Assembly: GCA_946894095.1 (NCBI GenBank)
Contig: OX335660.1
Location: 1,741,001-1,805,000, forward strand
Source: Incurvaria masculella
Taxonomy: Eukaryota; Arthropoda; Insecta; Lepidoptera; Incurvariidae
Reading direction: 5' to 3'
Length of the DNA stretch: 64,000 nt
The translations under genes and the position numbers were made by a program. The first letter of the stretch is position 1. Each line of letters begins with the position of its first letter. Shown here in pieces: positions 31,795-41,390 of the stretch. The notes under the pieces were generated by a model. The model did not search any database. It saw only the letters and a list, made by a program, of their open reading frames with translations, and was not told where the DNA came from.

Positions 31795-32163
31795 CTACTT
31801 CTTAAGATTACGTACAGCGACGTACTTATTCAGATTCTTAGACGTTTTTTCGACCGACTTCTGAAGTTTCCCGAGAAGCTTCTTCTCCTTTGCTTCTTCC
31901 TCCATCTCTCGAAGAGTTTCATCTTTTCCACTGGAAGAGCCTCGAGAGCCCGAAGGACCAGGCGCTGAATCGCTCGCTGAAGTCATATTCACAGAAGAGT
32001 TGGATGCGACGGTGCTTCCCGTCGACATTGATGACGTCGAGCTTGATTTGGAGAGCTCGCCGTACGTCTTCTTATTAAGATTTAACATTCTGATGGCTTT
32101 GAACAACCCAGAGTCTTCTTTATCGGCTCTGGTGTTGTAAATAATTTGCTTGAGGTTAGCCAT
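31795..32163 (-). CDS. Small Ser-rich protein, 122 residues, unknown family
   Basis: The ATG at 32163 opens an uninterrupted frame ending in TAA at 31795. There is a basic/polar N-terminus (M-A-N-L-K-Q-I-I-Y-N-T-R), then a Ser/Thr/Gly-rich disordered middle, then a highly charged helix with coiled-coil potential (R-E-M-E-E-E-A-K-E-K-K) and a basic end. It has no signal peptide, so it is intracellular if expressed. A TATA box at 32545-32552 lies 380 bases upstream, leaving a long leader that is itself open in another frame (32156-32506, no ATG). A 3' remnant of a second copy is at 27218-27264. It is divergent to gene c at 32641. Confidence 0.55.
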   Translation of the reverse strand: MANLKQIIYNTRADKEDSGLFKAIRMLNLNKKTYGELSKSSSTSSMSTGSTVASNSSVNMTSASDSAPGPSGSRGSSSGKDETLREMEEEAKEKKLLGKLQKSVEKTSKNLNKYVAVRNLKK

Positions 32164-32544
32164 TGCGATCGTTTGTTAAAGCCCAAACGAGTTTGCAAAC
32201 AGTGCTCTTCTGTGAAGCCGATACTATCGGAGTGAAAAGTAATAAGCCACGTTCAGCAGCCACTGGAGAGTAGGTTGATTTAAACAGAAATCGCCGACTG
32301 TTCTGATCACCACCAAGGAACTCGATGAATTGATGAGCAAAACAATGATCTCGATGAATTACTTGGTTTAGTACCGAAGCAAAACAATGATTGAGACAAA
32401 CTGCTCTGCTCGGATGCCCATGTCCTCCTTTAAATAACGATCTAGATTGATAGACTGCCTTGATGCTACTCGTGGTTCGACTGCAATCAATTAAGGAAGC
32501 CAACAATCGTCAATTGAACCTCATCATCTCAAGTGTACGAGCCG

Positions 32545-32552
32545 TATTTATA
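32545..32552 (-). promoter_or_regulatory. TATA box for the minus-strand 122-residue gene
   Basis: The minus strand reads CCTATAAATACGG. It lies in the 480-base space between two divergent genes and points toward 32163. Confidence 0.45.
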
Positions 32553-32640
32553 GGAAGGATTTGATTGATACGCATCAAAAGAATATTCAAAGCCGCTGTA
32601 GAAAGTTGCTGGACAAACATTAGTCCGACATTGATAAGCT

Positions 32641-32910
32641 ATGCTGCACAAACATCTTTGCTTGATCCCCATTGCATGGAACAAATATCCTTCGGAATTC
32701 ATAGGGCTGGTTCTTCATAGCGAAGTCGAGGCCCATTATCGCAAGACTAATACTATACAAGGAACCAGGATTTGGATCGATAATATCAGAGCTGTACTTT
32801 GCACATACAATATTCAAATATGGATGAAAAAAAAAGACCGTCGTCAAAGACCTAATTGCTACGCGTACACAGGAGTCTTCATGCCGTGTATAAAAACCGC
32901 TGGGCCGTGA
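32641..32910 (+). CDS. Array-family gene c (P-x-x-W family), complete first exon
   Basis: The ATG at 32641 starts M-L-H-K-H-L-C-L-I-P-I-A-W and runs 89 codons to a TGA that overlaps a donor (GGGCC|GTGAGT). In the later array copies a TTTCTGTTTCAG acceptor about 90 bases on would splice this to a short Cys/Lys-rich tail. In this copy the acceptor reads TTTCAT, so the tail exon is probably lost. It shares with gene b the P-x-x-W start, an I-W-M-K-K / L-W-F-K-K block, and an R-P-N-C-Y / R-P-D-Y end. No signal peptide is visible. Function unknown. Confidence 0.5.
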   Translation: MLHKHLCLIPIAWNKYPSEFIGLVLHSEVEAHYRKTNTIQGTRIWIDNIRAVLCTYNIQIWMKKKDRRQRPNCYAYTGVFMPCIKTAGP

Positions 32911-33170
32911 GTAAAAGCTTATCTGTCTGTCGTCCGCAGATTACTAAAAGTAATAATGCAACGTATAACGATGCTTTTTCTGTTTCATAAAAAATCCCTG
33001 CTGTCGGTGCATCAAGGTTCTAAAAATACAGCACAATTAGTAGTATTTTTTATTAATCATCACTAAAACTAAAAGTGTTATTCAGTTATCATGAAAGATG
33101 AGCTTTGATTCGGGCAAACACATCAATTAAAGATTGTTGTGCAGCAATTGACTGGAGGAACCCCTTAAGG

Positions 33171-33179
33171 TTTATAAGG
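33171..33179 (+). promoter_or_regulatory. TATA box of array gene a
   Basis: TTTATAAGG lies about 68 bases before the ATG at 33239, with ATCACTGAC at the initiator distance. It is repeated at the same place in the other two units. Confidence 0.5.
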
Positions 33180-33238
33180 AATAAACGTCCCTCGCCTGCC
33201 ATCAATCACTGACTTGCAATCAGATCGAGTACATCAAG

Positions 33239-33418
33239 ATGTCCAAGCACGTGTGTCTGGTCCCGAACGAGTGGTCCAATTACTACACACAAGACGTACT
33301 GGAAGTGATTCTAAAAAAAAACATATCTTGTAATTCGGTGACTAAGAAATTTGGAGGCGCAAGAATCAACGTTAATGGTGTGACTGCTCAGCTGCGCTAC
33401 CACCACGACCAGTCGTGA
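33239..33418 (+). CDS. Array gene a, copy 1 (59 residues)
   Basis: M-S-K-H-V-C-L-V-P-N-E-W begins an intact 59-codon frame ending H-H-D-Q-S and TGA. The P-x-x-W motif aligns it with genes b and c, but it lacks their C-terminal third, so it is a short paralogue. It has its own TATA box. Copy 3 ends in TAG|GTAAGG, a donor directly after the stop, which hints at an ancestral following exon. Function unknown. Confidence 0.5.
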   Translation: MSKHVCLVPNEWSNYYTQDVLEVILKKNISCNSVTKKFGGARINVNGVTAQLRYHHDQS

Positions 33419-33823
33419 CTAAGGAAGGAACAGGACAGGAAGACCATTCCGAATCATAAATAATATTTTGGAGTTTACATGTCCTGCAACGACTGCCGCA
33501 AGTCGTAAGTTGGACTTATTTCAATATCAGCTTGTGCATGTCCATAGTTGATCCTTTAGCGTCAGAGGATCTTGAAACGTCTACATGTGAGAATAATGGG
33601 GAGACCGCGAATCAAAGCCTGCCATAAGGCTATGTGAGTGAAAGTTTAGTTGTCGTAGTGCATGCATGTGTTCCCTTCTACCATTTTTCCGGCCCCCTCT
33701 CTAGAAAATAGACTCTAGCTTTCTCACTTTTGAGAGGAGACGGACGAATAGAATTAAGAGTGGGATTGCAAGGTCAGACTCTAAAGGGTCTCTCGAGGAA
33801 TAACGTATTGCAAAAGAAACTAC

Positions 33824-34097
33824 CATTTTTATAAACGGGGAATATCATTACATCGCCATTGTGCCAAAGGAATGGAACAACCAGAAACGAGACAAGTTAG
33901 AAAAAATGATGGCCGACAGCTGCTTCAAACATAGAACGAATACCACCTACATCCACGAGACCAGGACTGTGATATCATCAGTCTCTACCAAGCTCGAGTA
34001 CTATGACTTGAAGCTCTGGTTTAAAAAAACTACCGACTGCTCTTCAAGACCTGACTACTCATCCTACTTTAGGATGCTGCTCAACTTGAACAGTTGA
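33824..34097 (+). pseudogene. Array gene b, copy 1, start codon lost
   Basis: The position of the ATG in copies 2 and 3 is ATT here (33824), followed by a stop-free frame only from about 33840. The body keeps I-V-P-K-E-W-N-N, the Cys-Phe-Lys centre, L-W-F-K-K-T-T-D-C and the R-P-D-Y-S-S-Y end. An alternative start would remove the N-terminus. Confidence 0.55.
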
Positions 34098-34159
34098 ATT
34101 TGTGAGTACATGGAGAGAACTTTGTGGTTAATACAACTATCGGAGTATCGTAAAAATTT

Positions 34160-34300
34160 GCATCGATAATATCAGAGCTGTACTTTGCACATACAGTATT
34201 CAAATATGGATGAAAAAAAAAAGACCGTCGTCAAAGACCTAATTGCTACGCGTACACAGGAGTCTTCATGCCGTGTATAAAAACCGCTGGGCCGTGAGTA
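34160..34300 (+). pseudogene. Truncated gene c, unit 1
   Basis: Matches 32775-32910 (I-D-N-I-R-A-V-L-C-T-Y...I-W-M-K-K) but lacks the 5' half. An extra A in the A-run near 34215 shifts the frame. The donor GTGAGT and the TTTCTGTTTCAG acceptor (about 34364-34375) are kept. Confidence 0.6.
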
Positions 34301-34619
34301 AAAGCTTATCTGTCTGTCTTCCGCAGATTACTAAAAGTAATACTGCAACTTATAACAATGTTTTTTCTGTTTCAGAAAAAAACCCTGCTGTCGGTGCATC
34401 AAGGTTCTAAAAATACAGCACAATTAGTAGTAATTTTTATTAATCATCACTAAAAGTGTTATTCAGTTATCATGAAAGATGAGCTTTGATTCGGGCAAAC
34501 ACATCAATTAAAGATTGTTGTGCAGCAATTGACTGGAGGAACCCCTTAAGGTTTATAAGGAATAAACGTCGCTCGCCTGCCATCAATCACTGACTTGCAA
34601 TCAGATCGAGTACATCAAG

Positions 34620-34798
34620 ATGTCCAAGCACGTGTGTCTGGTCCCGAACGAGTGGTCCAATTACTACACACAAGACGTACTGGAAGTGATTCTAAAAAAA
34701 ACATATCTTGTAATTCGGTGACTAAGAAATTTGGAGGCGCAAGAATCAACGTTAATGGTGTGACTGCTCAGCTGCGCTACCACCACGACCAGTCGTGA
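34620..34798 (+). pseudogene. Array gene a, copy 2, frameshifted
   Basis: The A-run in codons 27-29 has eight A instead of nine, so the frame ends early (V-I-R, stop). The rest of the sequence is otherwise as in copy 1. Confidence 0.6.
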
Positions 34799-35204
34799 CT
34801 AAGGAAGGAACAGGACAGGAAGACCATTCCGAATCATAAATAATATTTTGGAGTTTACATGCCCTGCAACGACTGCCGCAAGTCGTAAGTTGGACTTATT
34901 TCAATATCAGCTTGTGCATGTCCATAGTTAATCCTTTAGCGTCAGAGGATCTTGAAACGTCTACATGTGAGAATAATGGGGAGACTGCGAATCAAAGCCT
35001 GCCATAAGGCTATGTGAGTGAAAGTTTAGTTGTCGTAGTGCATGCATGTGTCCCCTTCTACCATTTTTCCGTCCCCCTCTCTAGAAAATAGACTCTAGCT
35101 TTCTCACTTTTGAGAGGAGACGGACGATTAGAATTAAGAGTGGGATTTCAAGGTCAGACTCTAAAGGGTCTCTCGAGGAATAACGTATTGCAAAAGAAAC
35201 TACC

Positions 35205-35477
35205 ATGTTTATAAACGGGGAATATCATTACATCGCCATTGTGCCAAAGGAATGGAACAACCAGAAACGAGACAAGTTAGAAAAAATGATGGCCGACAGC
35301 TGCTTCAAACATAGAACGAATACCACCTACATCCACGAGGCCAGGACTGTGATATCATCAGTCTCTACCAAGCTCGAGTACTATGGCTTGAAGCTCTGGT
35401 TTAAAAAAACTACCGACTGCTCTTCACGACCTGACTACTCATCCTACTTTAGGATGCTGCTCAACTTGAACAGTTGA
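35205..35477 (+). CDS. Array gene b, copy 2 (90 residues), intact
   Basis: The ATG starts M-F-I-N-G-E-Y-H-Y-I-A-I-V-P-K-E-W, and 90 codons end L-N-L-N-S and TGA. There is a basic centre (N-N-Q-K-R-D-K-L-E-K), one Cys pair (S-C-F, D-C-S), L-W-F-K-K near residue 68 and R-P-D-Y-S-S-Y. No signal peptide or membrane span is visible. It is the best representative of the family. A donor-like TTT|GTGAGT follows the stop by a few bases. Function unknown. Confidence 0.55.
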   Translation: MFINGEYHYIAIVPKEWNNQKRDKLEKMMADSCFKHRTNTTYIHEARTVISSVSTKLEYYGLKLWFKKTTDCSSRPDYSSYFRMLLNLNS

Positions 35478-35539
35478 ATTTGTGAGTACATGGAGAGAAT
35501 TTTGTGGTTAATACAACTATCGGAGTATCGTAAAAATTT

Positions 35540-35680
35540 GCATCGATAATATCAGAGCTGTACTTTGCACATACAGTATTCAAATATGGATGAAAAAAAA
35601 AGACCGTCGTCAAAGACCTAATTGCTACACGTACACAGGAGTCTTCATGCCGTGTATAAAAACCGCTGGGCCGTGAGTAA
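35540..35680 (+). pseudogene. Truncated gene c, unit 2
   Basis: Same 5' truncation as the copy at 34160. The A-run length differs by one from that copy, and the splice signals are kept. Confidence 0.55.
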
Positions 35681-36004
35681 AAGCTTATCTGTCTGTCTTC
35701 CGCAGATTACTAAAAGTAATACTGCAACTTATAACAATGTTTTTTCTGTTTCAGAAAAAAACCCTGCTGTCGGTGCATCAAGGTTCTAAAAATACAGCAC
35801 AATTAGTAGTATTTTTTATTAATCATCACTAAAACTAAAAGTGTTATTCAGTTATCATGAAAGATGAGCTTTGATTCGGGCAAACACATCAATTAAAGAT
35901 TGTTGTGCAGCAATTGACTCGAGGAACCCCTTAAGGTTTATAAGGAATAAACGTCGCTCGCCTGCCATCAATCACTGACTTGCAATCAGATCGAGTACAT
36001 CAAG

Positions 36005-36184
36005 ATGTCCAAGCACGTGTGTCTGGTCCCGAACGAGTGGTCCAATTACTACACACAAGACGTACTGGAAGTGATTCTAAAAAAAAACATAATTTGTAAT
36101 TCGGTGACTAAGAAATTTGGAGGCGCAAGAATCAACGTTAATGGTGTGAATGCTCAGCTGCGCTACCACCACGACCAGCCGTAG
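36005..36184 (+). CDS. Array gene a, copy 3 (59 residues), intact
   Basis: The frame is intact with nine A in the run. It ends H-H-D-Q-P and TAG, followed directly by GTAAGG. A few substitutions separate it from copy 1. Confidence 0.5.
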   Translation: MSKHVCLVPNEWSNYYTQDVLEVILKKNIICNSVTKKFGGARINVNGVNAQLRYHHDQP

Positions 36185-36590
36185 GTAAGGAAGGAACAGG
36201 ACAGGAAGACCATTCCGAATCATAAATAATATTTTGGAGTTTACATGTCCTGCAACGACTGCCGCAAGTCGTAAGTTGGACTTATTTCAATATCAGCTTG
36301 TGCATGTCCATAGTTGATCCTTTAGCGTCAGAGGATCTTGAAACGTCTACATGTGAGAATAATGGGGAGACCGCGAATCAAAGCCTGCCATAAGGCTATG
36401 TGAGTGAAAGTTTAGTTGTCGTAGTGCATGCATGTGTCCCCTTCTACCATTTTTCCGGCCCCCTCTCTAGAAAATAGACTCTAGCTTTCTCACTTTTGAG
36501 AGGAGACCGACGATTAGAATTAGGAGTGGGATTTCAAGGTCAGACTCTAAAGGGTCTCTCGAGGAATAACGTATTGCAAAAGAAATTACC

Positions 36591-36839
36591 ATGTTTATAA
36601 ACGGGGAACATCATTACATCGCCATTGTGCCAAAGGAATGGAACAACCAGAAACGAGACAAGCTTGAAAAAATGATGGCCGACAGCTGCTTCAAACATAG
36701 AACGAATACCACCTACATCCACGAGGCCAGGACTGTGATATCATCAGTCTCTACCAAGCTCGAGTACTATGACTTGAAGCTCTGGTTTAAAAAAACTACC
36801 GACTGCTCTTCACGACCTGACTACTCTGTAGAGATTTAA
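36591..36839 (+). CDS. Array gene b, copy 3, C-terminus replaced at the array end
   Basis: Identical in design to copy 2 up to R-P-D-Y-S, where array homology ends at about 36825. Four foreign codons and a TAA follow, so the last ten residues of the family are missing. Confidence 0.5.
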   Translation: MFINGEHHYIAIVPKEWNNQKRDKLEKMMADSCFKHRTNTTYIHEARTVISSVSTKLEYYDLKLWFKKTTDCSSRPDYSVEI

Positions 36840-38503
36840 TGAATAAAAACTTACAACATCACAACAAAACAATATCTAAAGGACGAAAATTTATGCGAGA
36901 ATATATTTGCAATATTAACGATTTTTGTTCTACGATTTCGTAGTCTATCCTATTAAATTCAGCTTGAAGAACAGGAGAATAGGGCAACTTCAAAAGTTGC
37001 CCCCTTTATTCGTTTCAAGCCTTCGATCCTCTCTCGGCGGATTTTGATCTCTTTTTTCATAAGAGATGTTATGTGATCGATATTTTGCTATAAAAATAAA
37101 ATAATAAACATTTATAAATGCACAGTGATGCCAAAATCTATAAACTGAGTAAAAAATGAATTAAATAGTAAAGCTTACATGTTGTGACATTCTTATTCCT
37201 AGAAGGTGGCACTTGATTCACGTTAGCTCTTAAATCTGGTTGATTTGATACAAACAAATTCCGCTCAGAGCACAATATATTGTGCAGAGATTTTGTTTAC
37301 AACTGGCCGTTTGATAACCAGCCAATACGGAGCAGATATAAGAAATATTCATGAATTATGCATGCTAACTGATGTTATGGAAAGGTTTGTATCCAGCATT
37401 CACAAACAGCAAGTGAACCCAATGTTTGTTGATGGTATGGTCAGTAAAAGACTTGAATATAAATACTCGAAAATATTAAATAGGTAGCTAACGCACTATC
37501 AAGTCACAGTAAATGTATGTCCATGGGTTAAAAATTGCAGTTATTATAAATTCGTATCAAGGAATTTTTGTACGTTGAGATGTCACTGTCGATTTGGTTG
37601 ATTTCGTTTCTTCTACTCGGGGAATCCGGTTGCTGGATCAGCCTGTCCTTATTACTTATTAATTTACTAATACGAAGTATTAAAAGCTAATTTACTAATT
37701 ATTAATACGAAGATTCTGTCGAGGAATATTTCAGTCAGACGGCGCTGAGCTCCAGTGAGCTGGCCAGTTGTGGACGGCTGTAATAAAAATTAATATACGT
37801 CAGCTCAAATTGTTCCAATTAAAAATTTCATGTGTAAATAACAACTTTTTGCAGAAAACCATGATATTAGTTTTGGTAATTTTTTATTTAATTAAAATAT
37901 ACTGAGCAAAATTTAATGAGTCAAAAATGATTTTGATAACAATAAAAATAACGAAAATTTAATTTATGTAGCATTCAAATTTTAAGTTGGTTTGAATTTT
38001 TCTGCGGATATGATTTGTTTCCATATAAATTAAACGCCCTCGTTCGTTCCGACAGGTGAACCGACTCACAACTCTACAAAATATTGTATTAGTTGTTTTC
38101 ACGATCTATTTAAAATATATAAGGCTATATAGCAGACCAATTCGTAATAACTTCCAACCAAAATAAATTAATTATAAATAAACATAACAGTGTTAAGCTA
38201 AGATTTTTGTAAAAATTGTTTCCCATAAGTCAGATGAAGAGATGAAAACATTTAGTTTTACAATATTTAATGTTTTTACATTAAAACTTGTAAAATTTTT
38301 TACAAGTTTTAATGTTTACACCTCTAAGCAGAGTAAAAATTAGGAAATAGCATATATTTACACTCGGTATCATTTTGATTTCAATAAACTAGAACTTCGC
38401 AGAGGACTTAGTGACACGCAGCGTCTCGGCAGAATAGAAATTTGTAGCAGCTAGCGCACGATATGTACCTCCGAATATTAACCTTGAAGTTGCTTGAATA
38501 ATG
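36840..38503. other. AT-rich stretch with hairpins, no gene
   Basis: A 9-bp hairpin (GGGCAACTT / AAGTTGCCC) is at 36982-37002. An 18-bp perfect palindrome with a 2-base loop is at 38278-38315 (arm core TTAAAACTTGTAAAA). An 80-codon frame at 37245-37487 has no recognisable family. Confidence 0.4.
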
Positions 38504-38655
38504 ACCCGGTAATTTCTTAAATCGGCGGGATATTTAAAAACAGCGGAATTTTAAAGAATCCGGCAAACATTCCTAACGATTCTATTAAAGACCCGGTAAC
38601 TTCTTAAATCGGATGGATATTTAAAAACAGCGGAATTCTATAGAATCCGGCACAC
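38504..38655 (+). repeat. Direct repeat, two copies about 87 bases apart
   Basis: GACCCGGTAATTTCTTAAAT and GACCCGGTAACTTCTTAAAT each start a roughly 65-base block containing ATATTTAAAAACAGCGGAAT and AATCCGGCA. Confidence 0.6.
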
Positions 38656-39114
38656 TCCCGTCGATTTAATTATCGAAATAAATACTATTTTGGGCAAAAA
38701 TCTCAGAAGAAGATGTCCATGTTCTACCATACTCTGTTTCCCTCCTTTTTGGATCATTCAGGAATGTTTAATCCCACTCCACTTATTCGTAGGTAATAAT
38801 TTTTACTAGAACATGCAACGAATTTCTGACTATGATGAAGGTTCTGTAATCATGATTGTTCACACTTGAATGGTCTGATTCCACTGGTGATTTTTGGCAA
38901 CTTATTTGAAGAAAACTACTGCATGGAATCTTTTGATTTTGATGGGGGTATATTTGTGGATATATAATGAACACATGACCAAAATTTCAAACAAAAAAAT
39001 TGAAAATGTACCAGCTTTAACACAGTAAAAGCTTTAAAGCAAAAAAATTAAAAAGTTTTTCTTTCATTCTTTTAATTTACTATTTGTCGTGGATTGTGTT
39101 GGTTGCCTTATCAA

Positions 39115-39655
39115 TGTGTTGCTTCTTGACAGGACCGTCTTCGATTTTTATGCATTCCCAGTCTATGTTCCTTGTGTAGCCTTCCTTACTTTATATAATT
39201 ATTCGCTCAATTTCTGGCGCAAGTAATTTAGACAGTTGTCGTCCACTTTTTAAAGACCTATATTTGTTACCATTTATATGTCAATACATCTACACTCTTT
39301 GTTTATATGTATATTTGTACGCGGTCAAACGCAAATTATGGAAGACACAGTCATGGACATGATCGAATTTCGGGAGCATTGTTTCTTCGTATCATGTACA
39401 ACCCATAATTGAGACAAATAAATGATTTCATTTCATTACACACGCAACCGTCCGTCTTGATCTAAAATACAAGAAATAATGATTAACGTCATGACTTATC
39501 ATTGAAGTAATACGATGATAGTGTGTAAAATAAACATTACTTACCCTGTAACAGAGGATGGAATTCGGATTGCCGCAATTAGGTTCGCAAGTCACGGCAT
39601 TGTTGAAGTATTCATTTTCTCCGCAACCGTAAAAGGGCATCACGTTTTCCAGGTA
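39115..39655 (-). pseudogene. Second TIL-domain gene, inverted and interrupted
   Basis: The minus-strand exon (39545-39655) encodes V-M-P-F-Y-G-C-G-E-N-E-Y-F...C-E-P-N-C...L-C-Y-R and ends at a perfect AGG|GTAAGT. The next exon starts after TTTTAG at 39461 (D-G-C-V-C) but is broken after about 20 bases by an insertion. It resumes at 39187-39115 (G-Y-T-R-N, W-E-C-I-K-I-E-D). The last Cys is replaced (E-D-G-P) and the stop is lost. Upstream of 39655 the sequence differs from the first TIL gene and opens into an unrelated 60-codon segment (to 39829). It is an inverted duplicate of 23419-23701. Confidence 0.7.
39187..39440. mobile_element. About 250-bp insertion inside the TIL exon
   Basis: The comparison with the intact exon at 23606-23701 defines it: exon sequence stops after GCGTGTGTAA (minus strand) and resumes at GTAAGGAAGGC. 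The repeated GTAA may be a 4-bp target duplication. No ORF or known termini were identified. Confidence 0.5.
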
Positions 39656-40380
39656 GGGTAAGCCGTCCAGTAAATGAACATCCCCCAGTAAATGAACAAA
39701 AAGCATACTTTCTTCTAAAATAAGAAAACGGTATATTTCTTCTGAACCGTGTTTTTTTGCCAGGTTTATAACATTATTTTCTTTATAATGGTAAAACTCT
39801 CTGCATCTGTCATCTATGAGTGGCCGCATTGCAGTATTCTAAAAAGCATGTGTTATGGTATGTGACAGTTTGTATGGAAAAATTAGATCTCAGTTAAGAA
39901 CCATGTATTTTTGTTGATAGCTTGGTGACAATGTTTGACGCAAAAATAATGAAATTAATTATTCTTTTAGTAGAATAAGGCCAAAATTATCGATTAAAAC
40001 TAGTTTCGCTTAGATTTATAGCGGTCTGGAGTAAATTACTGAGTGTTCCATGACTGGTCCACGAAAATATCTAAATCCAATGAATGAAATGGGTGTTCAT
40101 TCACTGGTACCTCTTCAAATTTGAAAATTTGAGATTATTGCGCCTTCTAATAATTGCAAGTAGGGCGGTTTTTAAGGATAGGTATACAAAATGATTTCGG
40201 ATTTCGGAGCCAGTGTTGGAACAATCATGTTCTTTTATTGGTGCACAAAATCTAGTGAATGAACTAGTGAATTTGCGTTTTAAAATGTTGTGTTCATTAA
40301 CGGGTTTTTCTATTCCAATGAATGAACTAATATTTTTCTCATACGTTCTTTTACATATTTTACTAAATCAGTGAATGTAT
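39656..40380. other. Non-coding stretch with repeated CAGTGAATGAAC-like words
   Basis: CCAGTAAATGAAC (39667), CAGTAAATGAAC (39686), TTCATTCACTGG (40095), AGTGAATGAAC (40250) and CAGTGAATG (40371) recur. The segment at 39655-39680 also matches 41427-41452. No gene was seen apart from the unassigned 60-codon extension of the TIL frame. Confidence 0.4.
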
Positions 40381-41032
40381 TTTTTTTATTTTTTATTTAT
40401 TTATTTAGGAGGAAATACAGACACGAACAATGAAAGCAGTAACAATAACAAGTAATTAGAATTTGCTCGTATCCAAAGCTATTCCTCACTGATACATAAG
40501 AATACATTAAAGAAAAGGTGGTGCATGCGGAGTTACAAACTAGGAACATACATGTAAATAGGAATAAGATATATAGTTGGTACATATGTTTGCTTACAAT
40601 AGCTTAAGATTTCTGACATTATATTTAAATGTACGTGTGGAGTCGAAAAACAAATCTGAGTTTATCATCTTTTCATTGTACAGCTGGCACATTCGTCTAA
40701 CAGGATCTCTAACACCAGCATTTGTGCGTACGTTACTAAGGTGGAATAATGCATTAAATCTAGTGCTTCTTAGCGGGACTCTAAAATCTATCAGTTCGAG
40801 AAGGCTAGGGGAGTCGATTATATTATTACAGATCTTATATAGAGTAACTAGATCAAGCTGAGAACGTCTTTCGAGAAGAGTGCATATCTTATAGCGATTG
40901 ATCATTTTGGCATATGAGCTTTTTGGGTCACTCAATCTATAGCTAATGCATCGCAGAAACTTTTTCTGTACACACTCTAACTTACTTACATAAACTTCAT
41001 AGAGTGGATTCCAGACAAATGTACAAAGACTA
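40381..41032 (-). mobile_element. Non-LTR retrotransposon 3' end, minus orientation
   Basis: The minus strand encodes V-W-N-P-L-Y-E-V-Y, L-E-C-V-Q-K-K-F-L-R, L-E-R-R-S-Q-L-D-L-V-T-L-Y-K and F-R-V-P-L-R-S-T-R. This is the C-terminal region typical of Jockey-like ORF2, and it ends at 40594. An AAATAAATAAAT tail lies at 40381-40410 (reverse). It is 5'-truncated. Confidence 0.75.
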
Positions 41033-41308
41033 TTTTTAACATTTATTCAGAATAAATAGTTAAACCTATGCAACTGTATATCTATATTGTATGTATATAA
41101 TAATATAGATATACAGTTGCATAGGTTCAATTCTTTTGAATACTTTTCAATCAATATTTTTAATCAGGGTTGACCGATGTTTCTTAATTTTTGGTCTTAT
41201 GTAATGACACTAATGAAGTTTAGTTAGACAAGACAAAGTTTTAATCGTTTAAATAACTAAATCAGAGTATACTAAAAAGCTTACAATTTTTGGCACTTTT
41301 TTCATTCG

Positions 41309-41390
41309 ACTTGCAGGACTTTCGCTCACTAGAAGTTTTCGAACCCAGGATTACATTCTAACCTTTAATTCTTTGCAATATTACTATAGG
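41309..41390 (+). pseudogene. TIL-gene intron 1 / acceptor remnant
   Basis: GCAGGACTTTCGCTCACTAG through TTGCAATATTACTATAGG matches 23338-23419 up to the acceptor, but no TIL exon follows. It is a third, truncated trace of the gene family. Confidence 0.6.

Larger units (their letters stand above)
32923..36836 (+). repeat. Tandem array of a 1.38-kb unit, 2.8 copies
   Basis: Matching points (CTGTCTGTC at 32923, 34310 and 35689) give periods of 1387 and 1379 bases. Units are nearly identical, with small indels in A-runs. Each carries gene a, gene b and a truncated gene c, and the third ends within gene b near 36825. The expansion is recent. Confidence 0.85.

Noticed and set aside
32156..32506. 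116-codon minus-strand frame upstream of the 122-residue gene
   Set aside because: It has no ATG at its start and lies in the leader between TATA box and ATG; more likely untranslated or intronic.
39656..39829. Ankyrin-like (vankyrin) fragment upstream of the second TIL exon
   Set aside because: A short helix-like stretch (N-N-V-I-N-L-A-K-K-H-G-S-E-E-I) recalls one ankyrin repeat, but a single weak repeat is not enough to call the family.
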